A DNA stretch of 64,000 bases, taken from NCBI GenBank assembly GCA_963814955.1, contig CAWFEX010000006.1:372001-436000 (forward strand), given 5' to 3'. Below the pieces are notes generated by a model, which saw nothing but the letters and a program-made list of their open reading frames with translations, searched no databases and was not told where the DNA came from. Shown in pieces: positions 50,144-59,905 of this stretch. The DNA is from DATCJA01 sp963814955. Lineage in GTDB: Bacteria > Acidobacteriota > Vicinamibacteria > Vicinamibacterales > UBA2999. The first letter of the stretch is position 1. Each line of letters begins with the position of its first letter. The translations under genes were made by a program, and so were the position numbers.

Positions 50144-52279
50144 TCATCTCGCCCGCAACAGCCGCAGCGCATTTCCCACCACGATCACGGACGCACCGGT
50201 GTCGGCCAGCACCGCCATCCACAGCGTCGCCATGCCGAACACGGCCATAACCAGGAATGCCGCCTTGAGCGCCAGCGAAATCGCGACGTTCATCCTCACA
50301 TTCCGAAGCGTCGCGCGCGCGAGCCGAATGGCGTAGGGTATTCGGAGAAGCTCGTCGGACATCAGCGCGACGTCAGCCGTCTCGAGCGCCACGTCTGATC
50401 CGGCGGCCCCCATGGCAATGCCAACATGGGCGGCGGCGATCGCGGGCGCGTCATTGATACCATCCCCGACCATCAGAACGGCGCCGTACTGGCGATTCAA
50501 CGCACGAATGCGTTCGTGCTTCTGATCGGGCAGTAGCCCCGCGTGGTATTCGTCGAGCCCCAGCGCTTCGGCCACGACGGCGGCGGTCTCCTCGTGATCA
50601 CCGGTCAGCATCGCAACACGACGTACACCCTGTTCGCGCACGAGCTCGATGGCCTCACGGGCGGTATCCCGAGGATGGTCCGCCAGCGAGATCGCACCTG
50701 CGACGACGCCTTTCACCGACACGAGCACGACGGAGTGGCCCTGCTCGCGTGCGCGATCGAGCTCCGGCAAAGGCGGCACTTGAATGCCGCGGGCGTGCAA
50801 CAGCCGCTCGTTGCCGACCGACACCGGAACACCCCCGACCTCCGCTTCGGCGCCAAGTCCAGGCACCGACACGAACCGGGCCGCCGGTGGTACATCGACG
50901 CGCTGGTCGCGTGCGTGACTGACGATGGCGCGTGCAACCGGATGCTCGGAGCGCGCCTCGACAGCCGCTGCGTACCGAAGCACGTCGAAACCCGATGCGC
51001 CGTTGAACGTCAGCACGTCCGCCACGGTCAACTCGCCTTTCGTCAATGTTCCGGTCTTGTCGAACGCGACGACATGAATCCCGGCGAGACGTTCGAGGTG
51101 GACGCCGCCCTTCACCAGAACGCCATTTCGCGCCGCCGCCGACAGCGCGGACACAATCGACACCGGCGTGGAGATCACCAGGGCGCAGGGACAAGAGATG
51201 ACGAGCAGCACGAGTGCGCGGTACAGCCATACGATGGGATCGGCGCCTCCGACCAGAGGAGGCACGAGTGCGACGAGAACCGCGAATACCAGCACTGCCG
51301 GCGTATACACGCGCGCAAACCGATCGACGAACGACTGGATTGGCGCCCGGCTCGCCTGTGCCATTTCAACCAGGTGAATGATCTGCGCCAGGCGCGTGTC
51401 ACGCACCATACGGGTTACAGCTATGTCGAGCGCGCCACGGCCGTTGATGCTGCCGGCGAAGACTTCATCGCCCGGTCCTTTGTCCATGGGGAGAGACTCG
51501 CCAGTTAATTGGGCTTCGTTGACGTCGCTGTACCCCCCGACGACCGTACCGTCCAATGGAATTTTGTCGCCGGGCCGCACCAGAATTTCGTCGCCGACAT
51601 GAATGTTTTCGACGAGCACGCGCGAATCGACGCCGTCACGCCTGACCAGCGCTTCTCGCGGGGAGAGATCGATGAGCGCACGAATCGCCTGACGTGCGCG
51701 CTCCATGGTGCGCAGTTCGAGCCACTGTGCAACGGCGAAGAGGCACACAACCGCAGCCGCCTCCAGCCATTCGCCGAGCAATAACGCTCCGACGACGGCC
51801 ACAACCATGAGCGTGTTGATATCGAGCGTTCGCGAGCGGATCGCCGTAATCGCCCGACGGGCGGGATAGATTGCGCCCACAACTGCAGCGGCCGCAAAAA
51901 CCGCGGCCGCCGCGATGGCGAATCCGGCAAGCGACAGCACGATACCAGCGGCCGCCGCCGCTGCGGCGGCCACCATGAGCCGCCACCGCCAGGCAAGCGC
52001 GCGCCCGTCGGAAGCGGGCTCCTCGTGCTCGAGCCACATCCGCATGCCCGTCTGGCCGACGGCATCGACGATGGCCGACGTCGTCAGCTTGGCCGCGTCG
52101 TATTTGACATGGAGCCGCTGTCCAATCAGATCGGCCGAAACTGCCTCGAGTCCGGCCAGCGGCTTGAGCCGACGCTCGAGGATGACGACTTCCTCGTTGC
52201 AATCCATTCCCTCGACCCGAAAGACGGCCTCGGCGTGGAGCTCGCATATCGCGCAGACGACGGTTTCGGTCGAGCCCAT
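50144..52279 (-). CDS. heavy-metal P1B-type ATPase (Zn/Cd/Co export type)
   Basis: The 711-residue protein has an N-terminal metal-binding domain with FRVEGMDCNEE, membrane helices, the TGES phosphatase motif (LTGESLPM), the ion-path CPC (VISCPCALVIST) typical of P1B pumps, and the phosphorylation motif DKTGTLT. The ATP-binding HP in SEHPVARA and GDGINDAPA complete it. The DCxxE-type metal domain fits the zinc/cadmium/lead subgroup rather than copper. It exports metal from the cytoplasm. Confidence 0.92.
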   Translation of the reverse strand: MGSTETVVCAICELHAEAVFRVEGMDCNEEVVILERRLKPLAGLEAVSADLIGQRLHVKYDAAKLTTSAIVDAVGQTGMRMWLEHEEPASDGRALAWRWRLMVAAAAAAAAGIVLSLAGFAIAAAAVFAAAAVVGAIYPARRAITAIRSRTLDINTLMVVAVVGALLLGEWLEAAAVVCLFAVAQWLELRTMERARQAIRALIDLSPREALVRRDGVDSRVLVENIHVGDEILVRPGDKIPLDGTVVGGYSDVNEAQLTGESLPMDKGPGDEVFAGSINGRGALDIAVTRMVRDTRLAQIIHLVEMAQASRAPIQSFVDRFARVYTPAVLVFAVLVALVPPLVGGADPIVWLYRALVLLVISCPCALVISTPVSIVSALSAAARNGVLVKGGVHLERLAGIHVVAFDKTGTLTKGELTVADVLTFNGASGFDVLRYAAAVEARSEHPVARAIVSHARDQRVDVPPAARFVSVPGLGAEAEVGGVPVSVGNERLLHARGIQVPPLPELDRAREQGHSVVLVSVKGVVAGAISLADHPRDTAREAIELVREQGVRRVAMLTGDHEETAAVVAEALGLDEYHAGLLPDQKHERIRALNRQYGAVLMVGDGINDAPAIAAAHVGIAMGAAGSDVALETADVALMSDELLRIPYAIRLARATLRNVRMNVAISLALKAAFLVMAVFGMATLWMAVLADTGASVIVVGNALRLLRAR

Positions 52280-52433
52280 CAGACAATCTCAGCGTAGCCG
52301 GGCCGACCACGCGCCGCAATCAAACGTCGAAGTGGTCAGCGGATATTGCCGATCCATAGGTTGATGGGCTAGGATCGCCGGTTGGATGCTGGCTTAAATT
52401 GCTCCACATGTTCAGGTTACGAGGAGGGTACGC

Positions 52434-53384
52434 GTGATCGAGGTGCAGCACCTGACGAAGCGGTACGGCCCGACGACCGCCGTCGACGATGTCAGCTTCA
52501 GAGTGGAGAAAGGCGAAGTGCTGGGCTTCCTTGGGCCAAATGGCGCTGGCAAGACGACCACCATGCGCGTCCTGACCGGCTACATGCCGCCGAGCGAAGG
52601 CCAAGCAATCGTCGCCGGGTACGACATCTTCAATCAGCCGATTGAAGCGAAACGCCGCACCGGTTACCTGCCCGAGACTCCTCCTCTCTATCCCGAGATG
52701 ACCGTTCGCGACTATCTGACGTTCGTGGCAAAGATCAAAGGTGTGGCAAAGCGGGATCGCACCGCCCGCGTCAGTGAAATCATGGAACGTACGCGCGTCG
52801 CGGACATGGGCAATCGGCATTGCGGCAAGCTGTCAAAGGGGTATCGCCAGCGTGTCGGGCTGGCGCAAGCGCTCCTGCACAACCCCGAAGTGCTCATCCT
52901 GGACGAACCCACTGCAGGGCTCGATCCGAAGCAGATCATCGAGACCCGCGGGCTCATCAAGGAGCTTGGGGGCGACCACACGATCATTCTCAGCACGCAC
53001 ATCCTTCCGGAAGTCAGTCAGACTTGCCAACGGGTGGTCATCATCAACAAGGGGCGAGTGGTCGCGGTCGATACGCCCGACAATCTGACGTCGCGCCTCC
53101 GCGGATCGGAAACAATGTTCGTTCAGGTGGACGCACCACCCACTGACGACGTAAAGCGTGCGCTCGAAATCGTTCCGGGTGTCACCGCGGTGTCGGTTGC
53201 GGACAACCGTGGCACGGCGTCCAGCTATGAAGTCAATAGCGAAGCCGGCCGTGACGTGCGCCGCCAGCTGGCCGGCGTGATCGTCACCAACGGATGGGGA
53301 CTGCTCGAGCTCCGGCCGCTCAGAATGAGTCTCGAAGAGATCTTCCTGCACTTGACGACTGATGAGGAAATTCCGCATGAGTAA
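52434..53384 (+). CDS. ABC transporter ATP-binding protein (GldA-like)
   Basis: The 316-residue protein has Walker A GPNGAGKTTTM, signature LSKGYRQRVGLAQAL, Walker B VLILDEPTAGLDP and the switch histidine in LSTHIL, plus a C-terminal domain of about 90 residues. GTG start with GAGGAGG upstream. It pairs with the permease and GldG-like genes that follow, the same set found with gliding-type ABC systems. Confidence 0.92.
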   Translation: MIEVQHLTKRYGPTTAVDDVSFRVEKGEVLGFLGPNGAGKTTTMRVLTGYMPPSEGQAIVAGYDIFNQPIEAKRRTGYLPETPPLYPEMTVRDYLTFVAKIKGVAKRDRTARVSEIMERTRVADMGNRHCGKLSKGYRQRVGLAQALLHNPEVLILDEPTAGLDPKQIIETRGLIKELGGDHTIILSTHILPEVSQTCQRVVIINKGRVVAVDTPDNLTSRLRGSETMFVQVDAPPTDDVKRALEIVPGVTAVSVADNRGTASSYEVNSEAGRDVRRQLAGVIVTNGWGLLELRPLRMSLEEIFLHLTTDEEIPHE

Positions 53385-54147
53385 CGTACTGGCGATTGCT
53401 CATAAAGAGCTGAAGGGCTACTTCGCGTCGCCGATCGCGTATATCGTGATCGGCTTTTCGGCCATCCTGTTCGGTTGGTTCTTCATCAACCTGTTGTACT
53501 ACTTCGATCGGATGGCAATGCAGGCCGGAGGCGGGTTCGGCGGGCCGCAGTCGGTGAATGTGAACGAAAGTCTGATCTCACCGCTCTTCCTCAACGTAAG
53601 CGTCATTCTGCTGTTCACGCTGCCCCTCGTGACGATGCGCACCTATTCGGAAGAGAAGCGATCGGGCACGATCGAGCTGCTGCTGACATCGCCGCTGACT
53701 GACGTTCAGATTGTGCTCGGCAAATTTCTTGGCGGTCTTGTCCTGTATGCCGCAATGCTCGCGGTGACGATGGTTCACATCGGGTTTCTCTTCGCATTTG
53801 GAAACCCTGAATGGCGTCCGGTCGTCACAGGCTATCTGGGCGTGCTTCTGATGGGCGGCTGCTTTCTGTCGCTCGGGCTGTTCGTGTCGAGCCTGACGCG
53901 CAATCAGATAGTCGCAGGCATGGTTACATTCGCGGTTTTCCTCTTGTTCTGGGTCATCAACTGGATTGCCACGTTCACCGGACCCACAACGCAAAACGTT
54001 CTCAATTACCTCTCGATTACGGAACATTTGAACGACTTCACCAGAGGGGTGCTCGATACGAAACACCTCGTCTATTACCTCTCTTTCATCGCGTTCAGCC
54101 TGTTCTTGACCGTGCGTGCGGTCGACAGCGAACGCTGGCGTGGATGA
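53377..54147 (+). CDS. ABC-2 type permease (GldF-like)
   Basis: The 256-residue protein has six helices and the opening IAHKELKGYFASPIAYIVIG, then TMRTYSEEKRSGTIELLLTSPLTDVQIVLGKF, which is diagnostic of the ABC-2 permeases that couple to GldG-like proteins. The ATG lies in the last codons of the ATPase gene (8-base overlap). Confidence 0.9.
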   Translation: MSNVLAIAHKELKGYFASPIAYIVIGFSAILFGWFFINLLYYFDRMAMQAGGGFGGPQSVNVNESLISPLFLNVSVILLFTLPLVTMRTYSEEKRSGTIELLLTSPLTDVQIVLGKFLGGLVLYAAMLAVTMVHIGFLFAFGNPEWRPVVTGYLGVLLMGGCFLSLGLFVSSLTRNQIVAGMVTFAVFLLFWVINWIATFTGPTTQNVLNYLSITEHLNDFTRGVLDTKHLVYYLSFIAFSLFLTVRAVDSERWRG

Positions 54148-54150
54148 GCC

Positions 54151-55714
54151 ATGCTGCAACGAATTCTCAGCATTCTTGGATGGATTGGCACGGCGCTGGT
54201 TTTTGTCGCCGTCGCTATTCGGTTTGTCAGGCCTGAATGGGGACAGGTACGCAACCTGGGGCGCGTGGGGCGGCCTTGCGCTCGTAGTGCTGTACACCCT
54301 GGGTCAGTGGCGTGAAATCGTCACCTATTTTCGGCGAAGGCAGGCCCGTTATGGCGCGATCGCCGGAACCGGCATCCTGATCGCCCTTGCGATTGTGGTC
54401 GCCGCCAATTACCTGTCCGCACGCCAGAACAAGCGATGGGACCTGACGGCGAACCAGCAGAACAGCCTCTCGGAGCAGACGGTCAAGGTTCTTCAAGGAC
54501 TGACATCGCCGGTGAAGTTCGTCGTGTTCGATCGCCAGACCGAATTCGACCGCTTTCGAAGCCGCCTGCAGGAATACGCGTATCAGTCCCGCCAGGTCGT
54601 GGTGGAATACATCGATCCCGATACGAAGCCTGTCATCGCCAAGGAATACGAGATTCAGCAGTACGGAACCGTCGTCGTGGAATACATGGGCCGGCGGGAG
54701 CGCGTGACGTCCGACACAGAACAGGAACTGACCAACGGCCTGATCAAGGCGCTGTCAGATACGGCGCGGAAGGTTTACTTCCTGCAGGGCCATGGAGAAA
54801 AAGAGCCCAACCGGACGGAGCGCGACGGCTACAGCGCGCTGAGCGGCATGCTCCGCCGCGACAACTACATGGTCGAACGCCTCGTGCTGGCGCAGCAAAA
54901 GGATGTCCCCGATGACGCGACCGTCGTCGTGATCGGCGGACCCACCAGCGACGTGCTGCCCGCGGAGCTCGAGGCCCTCAAACGCTATCTCGCGCGTGCG
55001 GGCAAGCTGATGGTGCTCATCGATCCAGCCGTCGGTGGACAGCCCGCGTCGCTGCCCAATCTCGATGGGCTGATGAAGGAGTGGGGCATCACGCTCGGCA
55101 ATAACGTGGTCGTGGACGTCAGCGGTGCCACGAATGAGCCGAGCATCGCCGTGGCGGCAACGTATCCGATGCATGCCATCACCGAGCAATTCTCCACGCT
55201 GACAATCTATCCGCTGGCACGTACGGTCGAGCCCGTTTCTGGCGGAACCAACGGTCGCACTGCCCAGACGATTGTCGAAACGAGCCGAGGGAGTTGGGCG
55301 GAGTCGAATCTCCAGTCACTGTCGAGCGGCGTTCAAATGGACGAGGAGAGCGGCGATAAACCCGGCCCGCTGTCGGTGGGGGCGGCGGTGTCGGCCCCGG
55401 CGGATCCAGCAGCAGGTGCTCAGGCCGCGTCGAGCACGACTCAGAAGCCCGAAACCCGCGTAGTTGTCTTCGGCGACTCGGACTTCGCCACGAACGCATA
55501 TGCCGGCGTGCCCGGTAATCCAAACCTTTTCGCGAACGCGGTGAATTGGCTGGCACAGCAGGAGGGCCTCATCGCAATCCGGCCGACGGAGGCCGCCGAC
55601 CGCAGGGTCACGATGACACCCCGTCAGCAGACGATGGTATTTCTGGCATCCGTTTTCGTCATCCCCGGCCTCGTGTTCGCCGCCGGGATCTTTGCGTGGT
55701 GGCGGAGGCGCTGA
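54151..55714 (+). CDS. GldG-like membrane protein (frameshifted near the N-terminus)
   Basis: The first helix is encoded from the ATG at 54151 (MLQRILSILGWIGTALVFVAVAIRF, written in parts: ILGWIGTALVF then VRPEW). The frame then shifts at about 54245, and the rest (RYATWGAWGGLALVVLYTLGQWREI) continues in another frame. A single base correction in GGGGACAGG rejoins them. The body is an exported domain (SPVKFVVFDRQTEFDRFR, YFLQGHGEKEP) like Gldg_ABC_2 proteins and ends in a C-terminal helix (VFLASVFVIPGLVFAAGIFAWWRRR in pieces). It acts with the two preceding ABC genes. Substrate is unknown. Confidence 0.83.
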
Positions 55715-55715
55715 C

Positions 55716-57029
55716 ATGCGTGGGCTCACAACGACCATCGTCCTGCTGGTCGTGCTCGGCGGGCTTGTCGGTTACATCTATTTCGTCGACGCCGGGCGCG
55801 AAACCACGGACCCTAACGCGAAACCAAAGGCCTTCGTCGACCTGAGCTCCGAGAACATCGAGGAGCTGCAGTTCAAGAGTCCTGACGGCACGGCCCGAGT
55901 GCAGCGGACCGGCGAGAACTGGCAGCTCGTCGAACCAGTCAAAGCAGATGCCGACAACGGAGTAGTTGGCACCGTAACCAGCAATCTGGGCACACTCGAG
56001 GTTCAGCGTGTCGTGGAAGAAAGCCCCGCCGATCTCGCTCAGTACGGCCTGAGCGCGCCACGCATCGAAGTGGCATTTCGCCAGCGCGGACAGAAGGACT
56101 TCCAACGTTTGCTCGTCGGCGAGAAAACGCCAACCGGCGGCGACTTGTATGCGAAACGGGCCGATGAAAAGCGCGTGATTCTCATATCGTCTTTTCTGGA
56201 TTCGATACTTACCAAGACGCCCTTCGACGTCCGCGACAAAGCGATACTCAAGTTCGAGCGCGACAAGGCGGACGGCGTCGAGGTTGTCAGAGGCGCAACC
56301 AGCACGCAGTTTGCGAGGAATGGCACCGACTGGCGCATCGTGAAGCCCGCGACGGCCCGTGCGGACTATGCCGCGACCGAAGGTCTGATGACGCGGCTTT
56401 CATCGACACACATGCTCAAGGTGGTTTCTGAGACCGGCGACAATCTTCGGATGTACGGACTCGACCGCCCGTCGTTGACCGCCTCGGTGATAACCGGCAG
56501 CTCCCGGGCGACGCTGATGCTCGGCCAGAAGGCGGCCGACGGCGGCTACTACGCCAAGGACGGATCGCGCCCTGTCGTGTTCACTGTCGAAGAGGCGCTC
56601 GCCACAGACCTTGGAAAGGACATTTCGGAGTTCCGTCGCAAAGACCTTTTCGATGCGCGTGCGTTCAGTGCGAATCGGCTCGAGATGCGACGCGGCGCGG
56701 ACACGATGGCGTTCGAGAAGCGTGACGCGGACGGAAAGACCACATGGAGAAACACGGCCGGCCAGAACGTCGATTCGGCGAAGGTCGAGGACGTGCTGAC
56801 AAAGCTGTCGAACCTGCGGGCCGATTCGTTTCAGCCGACGCCCCCTCCCTCGCTGAAAATGCCGGTGGTCGCCGTCACCGTTCGATTCGACGACAGCAAG
56901 ACGGAATCGGTGACCTTCGGCCGCTCCGGCAACGAGGTGTTCGCAGCTCGCAGCGACGAACCGGGAGCGGCAAAAGTTGACGCGGCCCTTTTCGACGAAG
57001 CCATCAAGGCAATGGACGGGCTCAAATGA
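55716..57029 (+). CDS. DUF4340 protein of the Gld-like ABC operon
   Basis: The 437-residue protein has an N-terminal anchor helix (TTTIVLLVVLGGLVGYIYFV) and repeated beta-rich DUF4340 modules: IEELQFKSPDGTARVQRTGENWQLVEP near the start, and FERDKADGVEVVRGATSTQFARNGTDWRIVKP in mid chain. The ATG is one base after the gldG stop. The family is commonly encoded with ABC-2/GldG genes, and the role is unknown. Confidence 0.88.
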   Translation: MRGLTTTIVLLVVLGGLVGYIYFVDAGRETTDPNAKPKAFVDLSSENIEELQFKSPDGTARVQRTGENWQLVEPVKADADNGVVGTVTSNLGTLEVQRVVEESPADLAQYGLSAPRIEVAFRQRGQKDFQRLLVGEKTPTGGDLYAKRADEKRVILISSFLDSILTKTPFDVRDKAILKFERDKADGVEVVRGATSTQFARNGTDWRIVKPATARADYAATEGLMTRLSSTHMLKVVSETGDNLRMYGLDRPSLTASVITGSSRATLMLGQKAADGGYYAKDGSRPVVFTVEEALATDLGKDISEFRRKDLFDARAFSANRLEMRRGADTMAFEKRDADGKTTWRNTAGQNVDSAKVEDVLTKLSNLRADSFQPTPPPSLKMPVVAVTVRFDDSKTESVTFGRSGNEVFAARSDEPGAAKVDAALFDEAIKAMDGLK

Positions 57030-57057
57030 GTTGATGTGATTCAATGCATCATTCAAG

Positions 57058-58572
57058 ATGCAATCAGTGAAGACCGCGCCTCTTGCGACTCGGTTACTGT
57101 TTGCATCCTGCATCTTGCCCTTCGCATTTCTGGTTTCGGCCGGCTGCGCGCGCACGCCCGCAGCCGTTACTCCCACCCGTCCGGATCCGATTCAGCAACT
57201 CAGACAGGACGTTGCGGCCGCAACGAACGCTCCTGGCGTACAGCGGGCTTCGTGGGGCATCGTCGTGCAGTCGCTCGACCGCGACGAACGGCTCGTCGGG
57301 GTGAACCCGCGCATGCTGCTGGTGCCGGCCTCGACGGCAAAAATCGTCAGCCTCGCGGCCGCTGCCGAGGCCGTCGGATGGGACTTCCGGTTCGAAACGA
57401 CCGTTCGCGCCACGGCGCCCATTGTCGACGGCGTCATTCACGGGGATCTGGTCGTGGTCGGGTCGGGGGATCCTTCCATCGGCGGCCGGGGCGGCGCAGA
57501 TCTGACGGCGTGGGTGGATTCGCTCAAGACTCTCGGCCTTCGACGTGTGGACGGTCGCGTCATCGGCGATGACGATGGCATCGAAGAACCGCGTCCACAA
57601 CTGGCGTGGGCCTGGGACGATCTCGGGTATCCAACCGGCGTGCTGTTCGGGGCATTGAACGTCGCCGAAAACCGGCTGGAGGTCGTCGTCGCGCCCGCGA
57701 TGTCCGCCGGTGGCGCAGCCACGCTCGCCGTCCAGCCGCACGCGGCCTATCGCCCGCTTGCCAACAGGACCGTCACAGGCCTCTCCGGCTCACCACAACT
57801 GCTCTGGCCCGAGCAGCGACCCGGCGAGCCATTCCTGACGATCGCGGGCTCGATCCCCGCAGGAGCGCCGCCTGCCAGGCTGCAGGTGTCCGCCGGTAAT
57901 CCGACGTTCTGGTTCGCCGCGGTCTTCCGGCACGCGCTCCTCACTGGAGGGATCGAGGTGACTGGCGACGCATTTGACGTCGACGATGTCAGTCCGCCCC
58001 CGGAGCATGGCGCTTCGCAGCTTCTTTATACGCACCGATCGCCGACACTGGCGGAAATCGCACAGCCGCTCCTCAAGGACAGCATCAATCTTTATGGTGA
58101 AGCAGTGCTGCGGCTGAACGTACCGCGCGGAGTGTTCGCCACCAACGACGCAGCTCTCGAGGGTTTGCGCAGCCGATTGCTTTCGTGGGGAATCGCCGCC
58201 GACGCGTGGCAGATCATCGATGGATCGGGACTCTCCAGAAGGGACGTGGTAGCGCCGGAAGCGCTTGTGACCGTCCTTCAGCGCATGTTCAAGGACCCCG
58301 CAGGGTCAGCGTGGATGACCGCCTTTCCCGTTGCAGGGCGCGACGGTACGCTCGCGGAACGCATGCGGGGAACCGCTGCAGAAGGCAACCTGCGCGCGAA
58401 AACCGGCACGATGTCGAACATCAGGGCACTGGCCGGGTATGTACGCACGCGCGATGGCGAGACGCTCGCGTTCGCCATCATCGCGGACAATTTCGAGGGA
58501 CCAGGAAACGCCGCCGTTGCAGCGATCGACGGGATTGCGGTGCGGTTGGCTCAGTTCAGTCGAAAGCGGTAG
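57058..58572 (+). CDS. dacB: D-alanyl-D-alanine carboxypeptidase/endopeptidase (PBP4, S13)
   Basis: The 504-residue predicted lipoprotein (Cys30 after LVSAG) has the S13 catalytic motifs: S92-T-A-K95 (PASTAKI), SIN in KDSINLYGE, and KTG in LRAKTGTMSN, so it should be active on peptidoglycan. The signal-peptide core (FASCILPFAFLV) is encoded by TGCATCT-type seven-base units (57100-57137). It follows DUF4340 by 28 bases and may belong to the same operon. Confidence 0.92.
   Translation: MQSVKTAPLATRLLFASCILPFAFLVSAGCARTPAAVTPTRPDPIQQLRQDVAAATNAPGVQRASWGIVVQSLDRDERLVGVNPRMLLVPASTAKIVSLAAAAEAVGWDFRFETTVRATAPIVDGVIHGDLVVVGSGDPSIGGRGGADLTAWVDSLKTLGLRRVDGRVIGDDDGIEEPRPQLAWAWDDLGYPTGVLFGALNVAENRLEVVVAPAMSAGGAATLAVQPHAAYRPLANRTVTGLSGSPQLLWPEQRPGEPFLTIAGSIPAGAPPARLQVSAGNPTFWFAAVFRHALLTGGIEVTGDAFDVDDVSPPPEHGASQLLYTHRSPTLAEIAQPLLKDSINLYGEAVLRLNVPRGVFATNDAALEGLRSRLLSWGIAADAWQIIDGSGLSRRDVVAPEALVTVLQRMFKDPAGSAWMTAFPVAGRDGTLAERMRGTAAEGNLRAKTGTMSNIRALAGYVRTRDGETLAFAIIADNFEGPGNAAVAAIDGIAVRLAQFSRKR
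57100..57137. repeat. TGCATCT-type heptamer units within the dacB signal peptide
   Basis: TGCATCC, TGCATCT, TGCCCTT and CGCATTT follow with a period of seven bases. Opposing ATGCATC/GATGCAA units lie just upstream (57044-57063). Confidence 0.5.
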
Positions 58573-58607
58573 TGCTTTCGCGACAGGCCACCGAGACGCG
58601 GAGCAGC

Positions 58608-58678
58608 CGTAGTGTCCGGCTTCAGCCGGACCAAGGTTCGGTGCCGTCGTACGGGTCCGGCTGAAGCCGGACACTACG
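58608..58678. terminator. large inverted repeat of two REP-like palindromes
   Basis: Two 25-base arms, each itself a palindrome (GTCCGGC-TTCA-GCCGGAC and the reverse), face each other across about 21 bases, between convergent dacB and the AlaX gene. It probably terminates transcription both ways. The left arm is identical to 34508-34532. Confidence 0.75.
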
Positions 58679-58684
58679 TACTCG

Positions 58685-59881
58685 CTAGCGGCGTCGCAGC
58701 GCCGCCTCAATCAGATCGCGCGCAGCTGACTCGACCTGTTCCGGCGGTGCATTGAAGCCGCCGCCCTGGGCGAAATCAGGCTTGCCCCCACCGCGCCCGC
58801 CAAACTGCTCCATCAGTTGTTGCAGGAGCATCCGCACATCGACCGGCACGTCTGGCGAACGGGCGACAACGATCGCTGCCGGTGACTCGGCAGACAGCAG
58901 GGCAGTGCACACCTTTCCCTCCGCGACTACCGCGGCGGCAAGCGCTTTCAGCCCTGCCGGATCCCATCCGGCGACGCGCTGAACGACGACTCGAGCGCCG
59001 TTCACGTCGGTGCCGCTGCCGGCCAGACGCCTTCCTTCGTGGCCGGCAAGCTCGACTCGTAGCTCCTTCACCTGTTTCTGCAAATCGCGCGCTTCCACTT
59101 GCAGTCGCTCGACTGCAGAAGGCAAATCGGGCGGCAGCACGGAAAGAACGCGGACGCTGCCGGTTATCGCGTCGCGATAGCTCCTGAGTGTGCGGATTGC
59201 GCGCCCTCCACACACAAACGTCAGGCGAGCGCCACCCCGGTGACGCTCGGACGCCAGAACCACGACTCCACCGACACCCCCAGTGCGGTTCACATGCGTG
59301 CCTCCGCACGCCGACAGGTCGAAGCCCGCCACGTCGATGACCCTGAGAATGCCTTCGCGCGCGGGATCTTTCCTGAGCGGCAACTTGGCCGCTTCCTCCC
59401 ACGACACGAAACGAATCGAGATCGATCGATTCTCCCAGATGACTTCGTTCGCGGTGTCCATGGCGCGCTCTATCTCACCCGGCGACATTTCACGGGCCAC
59501 ATCAATGGTGGAAACGTCGGCTCCCATGTGAAAGCTCACGGTCGGATTCTCGAAGAGCCGATCGAATGCGGCAGATAGAAGGTGCTGGCCGGTGTGCTGC
59601 TGCATGTGATCGAATCGACGCGTCCAGTCGATTTCACCCGCAACGGTCGATCCCGCGGGAAGCGGCGCGGACACCACATGGATCACCGCGTCGGCGTCGA
59701 TGGTCTCAACTACCTGAACTGCGCCAAGCTCGCCAGTATCAAATGGCTGACCACCGGAAGTCGGATAGAACGCCGTCCGATCGAGCGTCACGGCGGGCCG
59801 GCCCTCGTGCTCGAAGCTGCGCGTGACGGTGGCATGGAAGGAGCGGCAATAAGGGTCGGTGTAATAGAGGCGATCGGTCAT
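58685..59881 (-). CDS. AlaX-type alanyl-tRNA editing protein with DHHA1 domain
   Basis: The 398-residue protein has AFYPTSGGQPFDTG, the zinc-binding HMQQHTGQHLLSAAF and ACGGTHV motifs of the AlaRS editing domain, and a C-terminal DHHA1 region (GRGGGKPDFAQGGG). There is no aminoacylation core, so it is a free-standing enzyme that deacylates Ser- or Gly-tRNA-Ala (AlaX-L type). Length fits the long form. Confidence 0.9.
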   Translation of the reverse strand: MTDRLYYTDPYCRSFHATVTRSFEHEGRPAVTLDRTAFYPTSGGQPFDTGELGAVQVVETIDADAVIHVVSAPLPAGSTVAGEIDWTRRFDHMQQHTGQHLLSAAFDRLFENPTVSFHMGADVSTIDVAREMSPGEIERAMDTANEVIWENRSISIRFVSWEEAAKLPLRKDPAREGILRVIDVAGFDLSACGGTHVNRTGGVGGVVVLASERHRGGARLTFVCGGRAIRTLRSYRDAITGSVRVLSVLPPDLPSAVERLQVEARDLQKQVKELRVELAGHEGRRLAGSGTDVNGARVVVQRVAGWDPAGLKALAAAVVAEGKVCTALLSAESPAAIVVARSPDVPVDVRMLLQQLMEQFGGRGGGKPDFAQGGGFNAPPEQVESAARDLIEAALRRR

Positions 59882-59905
59882 CAGTGGAGCGTGCCTGCAC
59901 GAAAC

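Noticed and set aside
54116..54246. Separate small gene between the ABC permease and gldG
   Set aside because: The segment is the true N-terminus of gldG in another frame, joined by a one-base correction.
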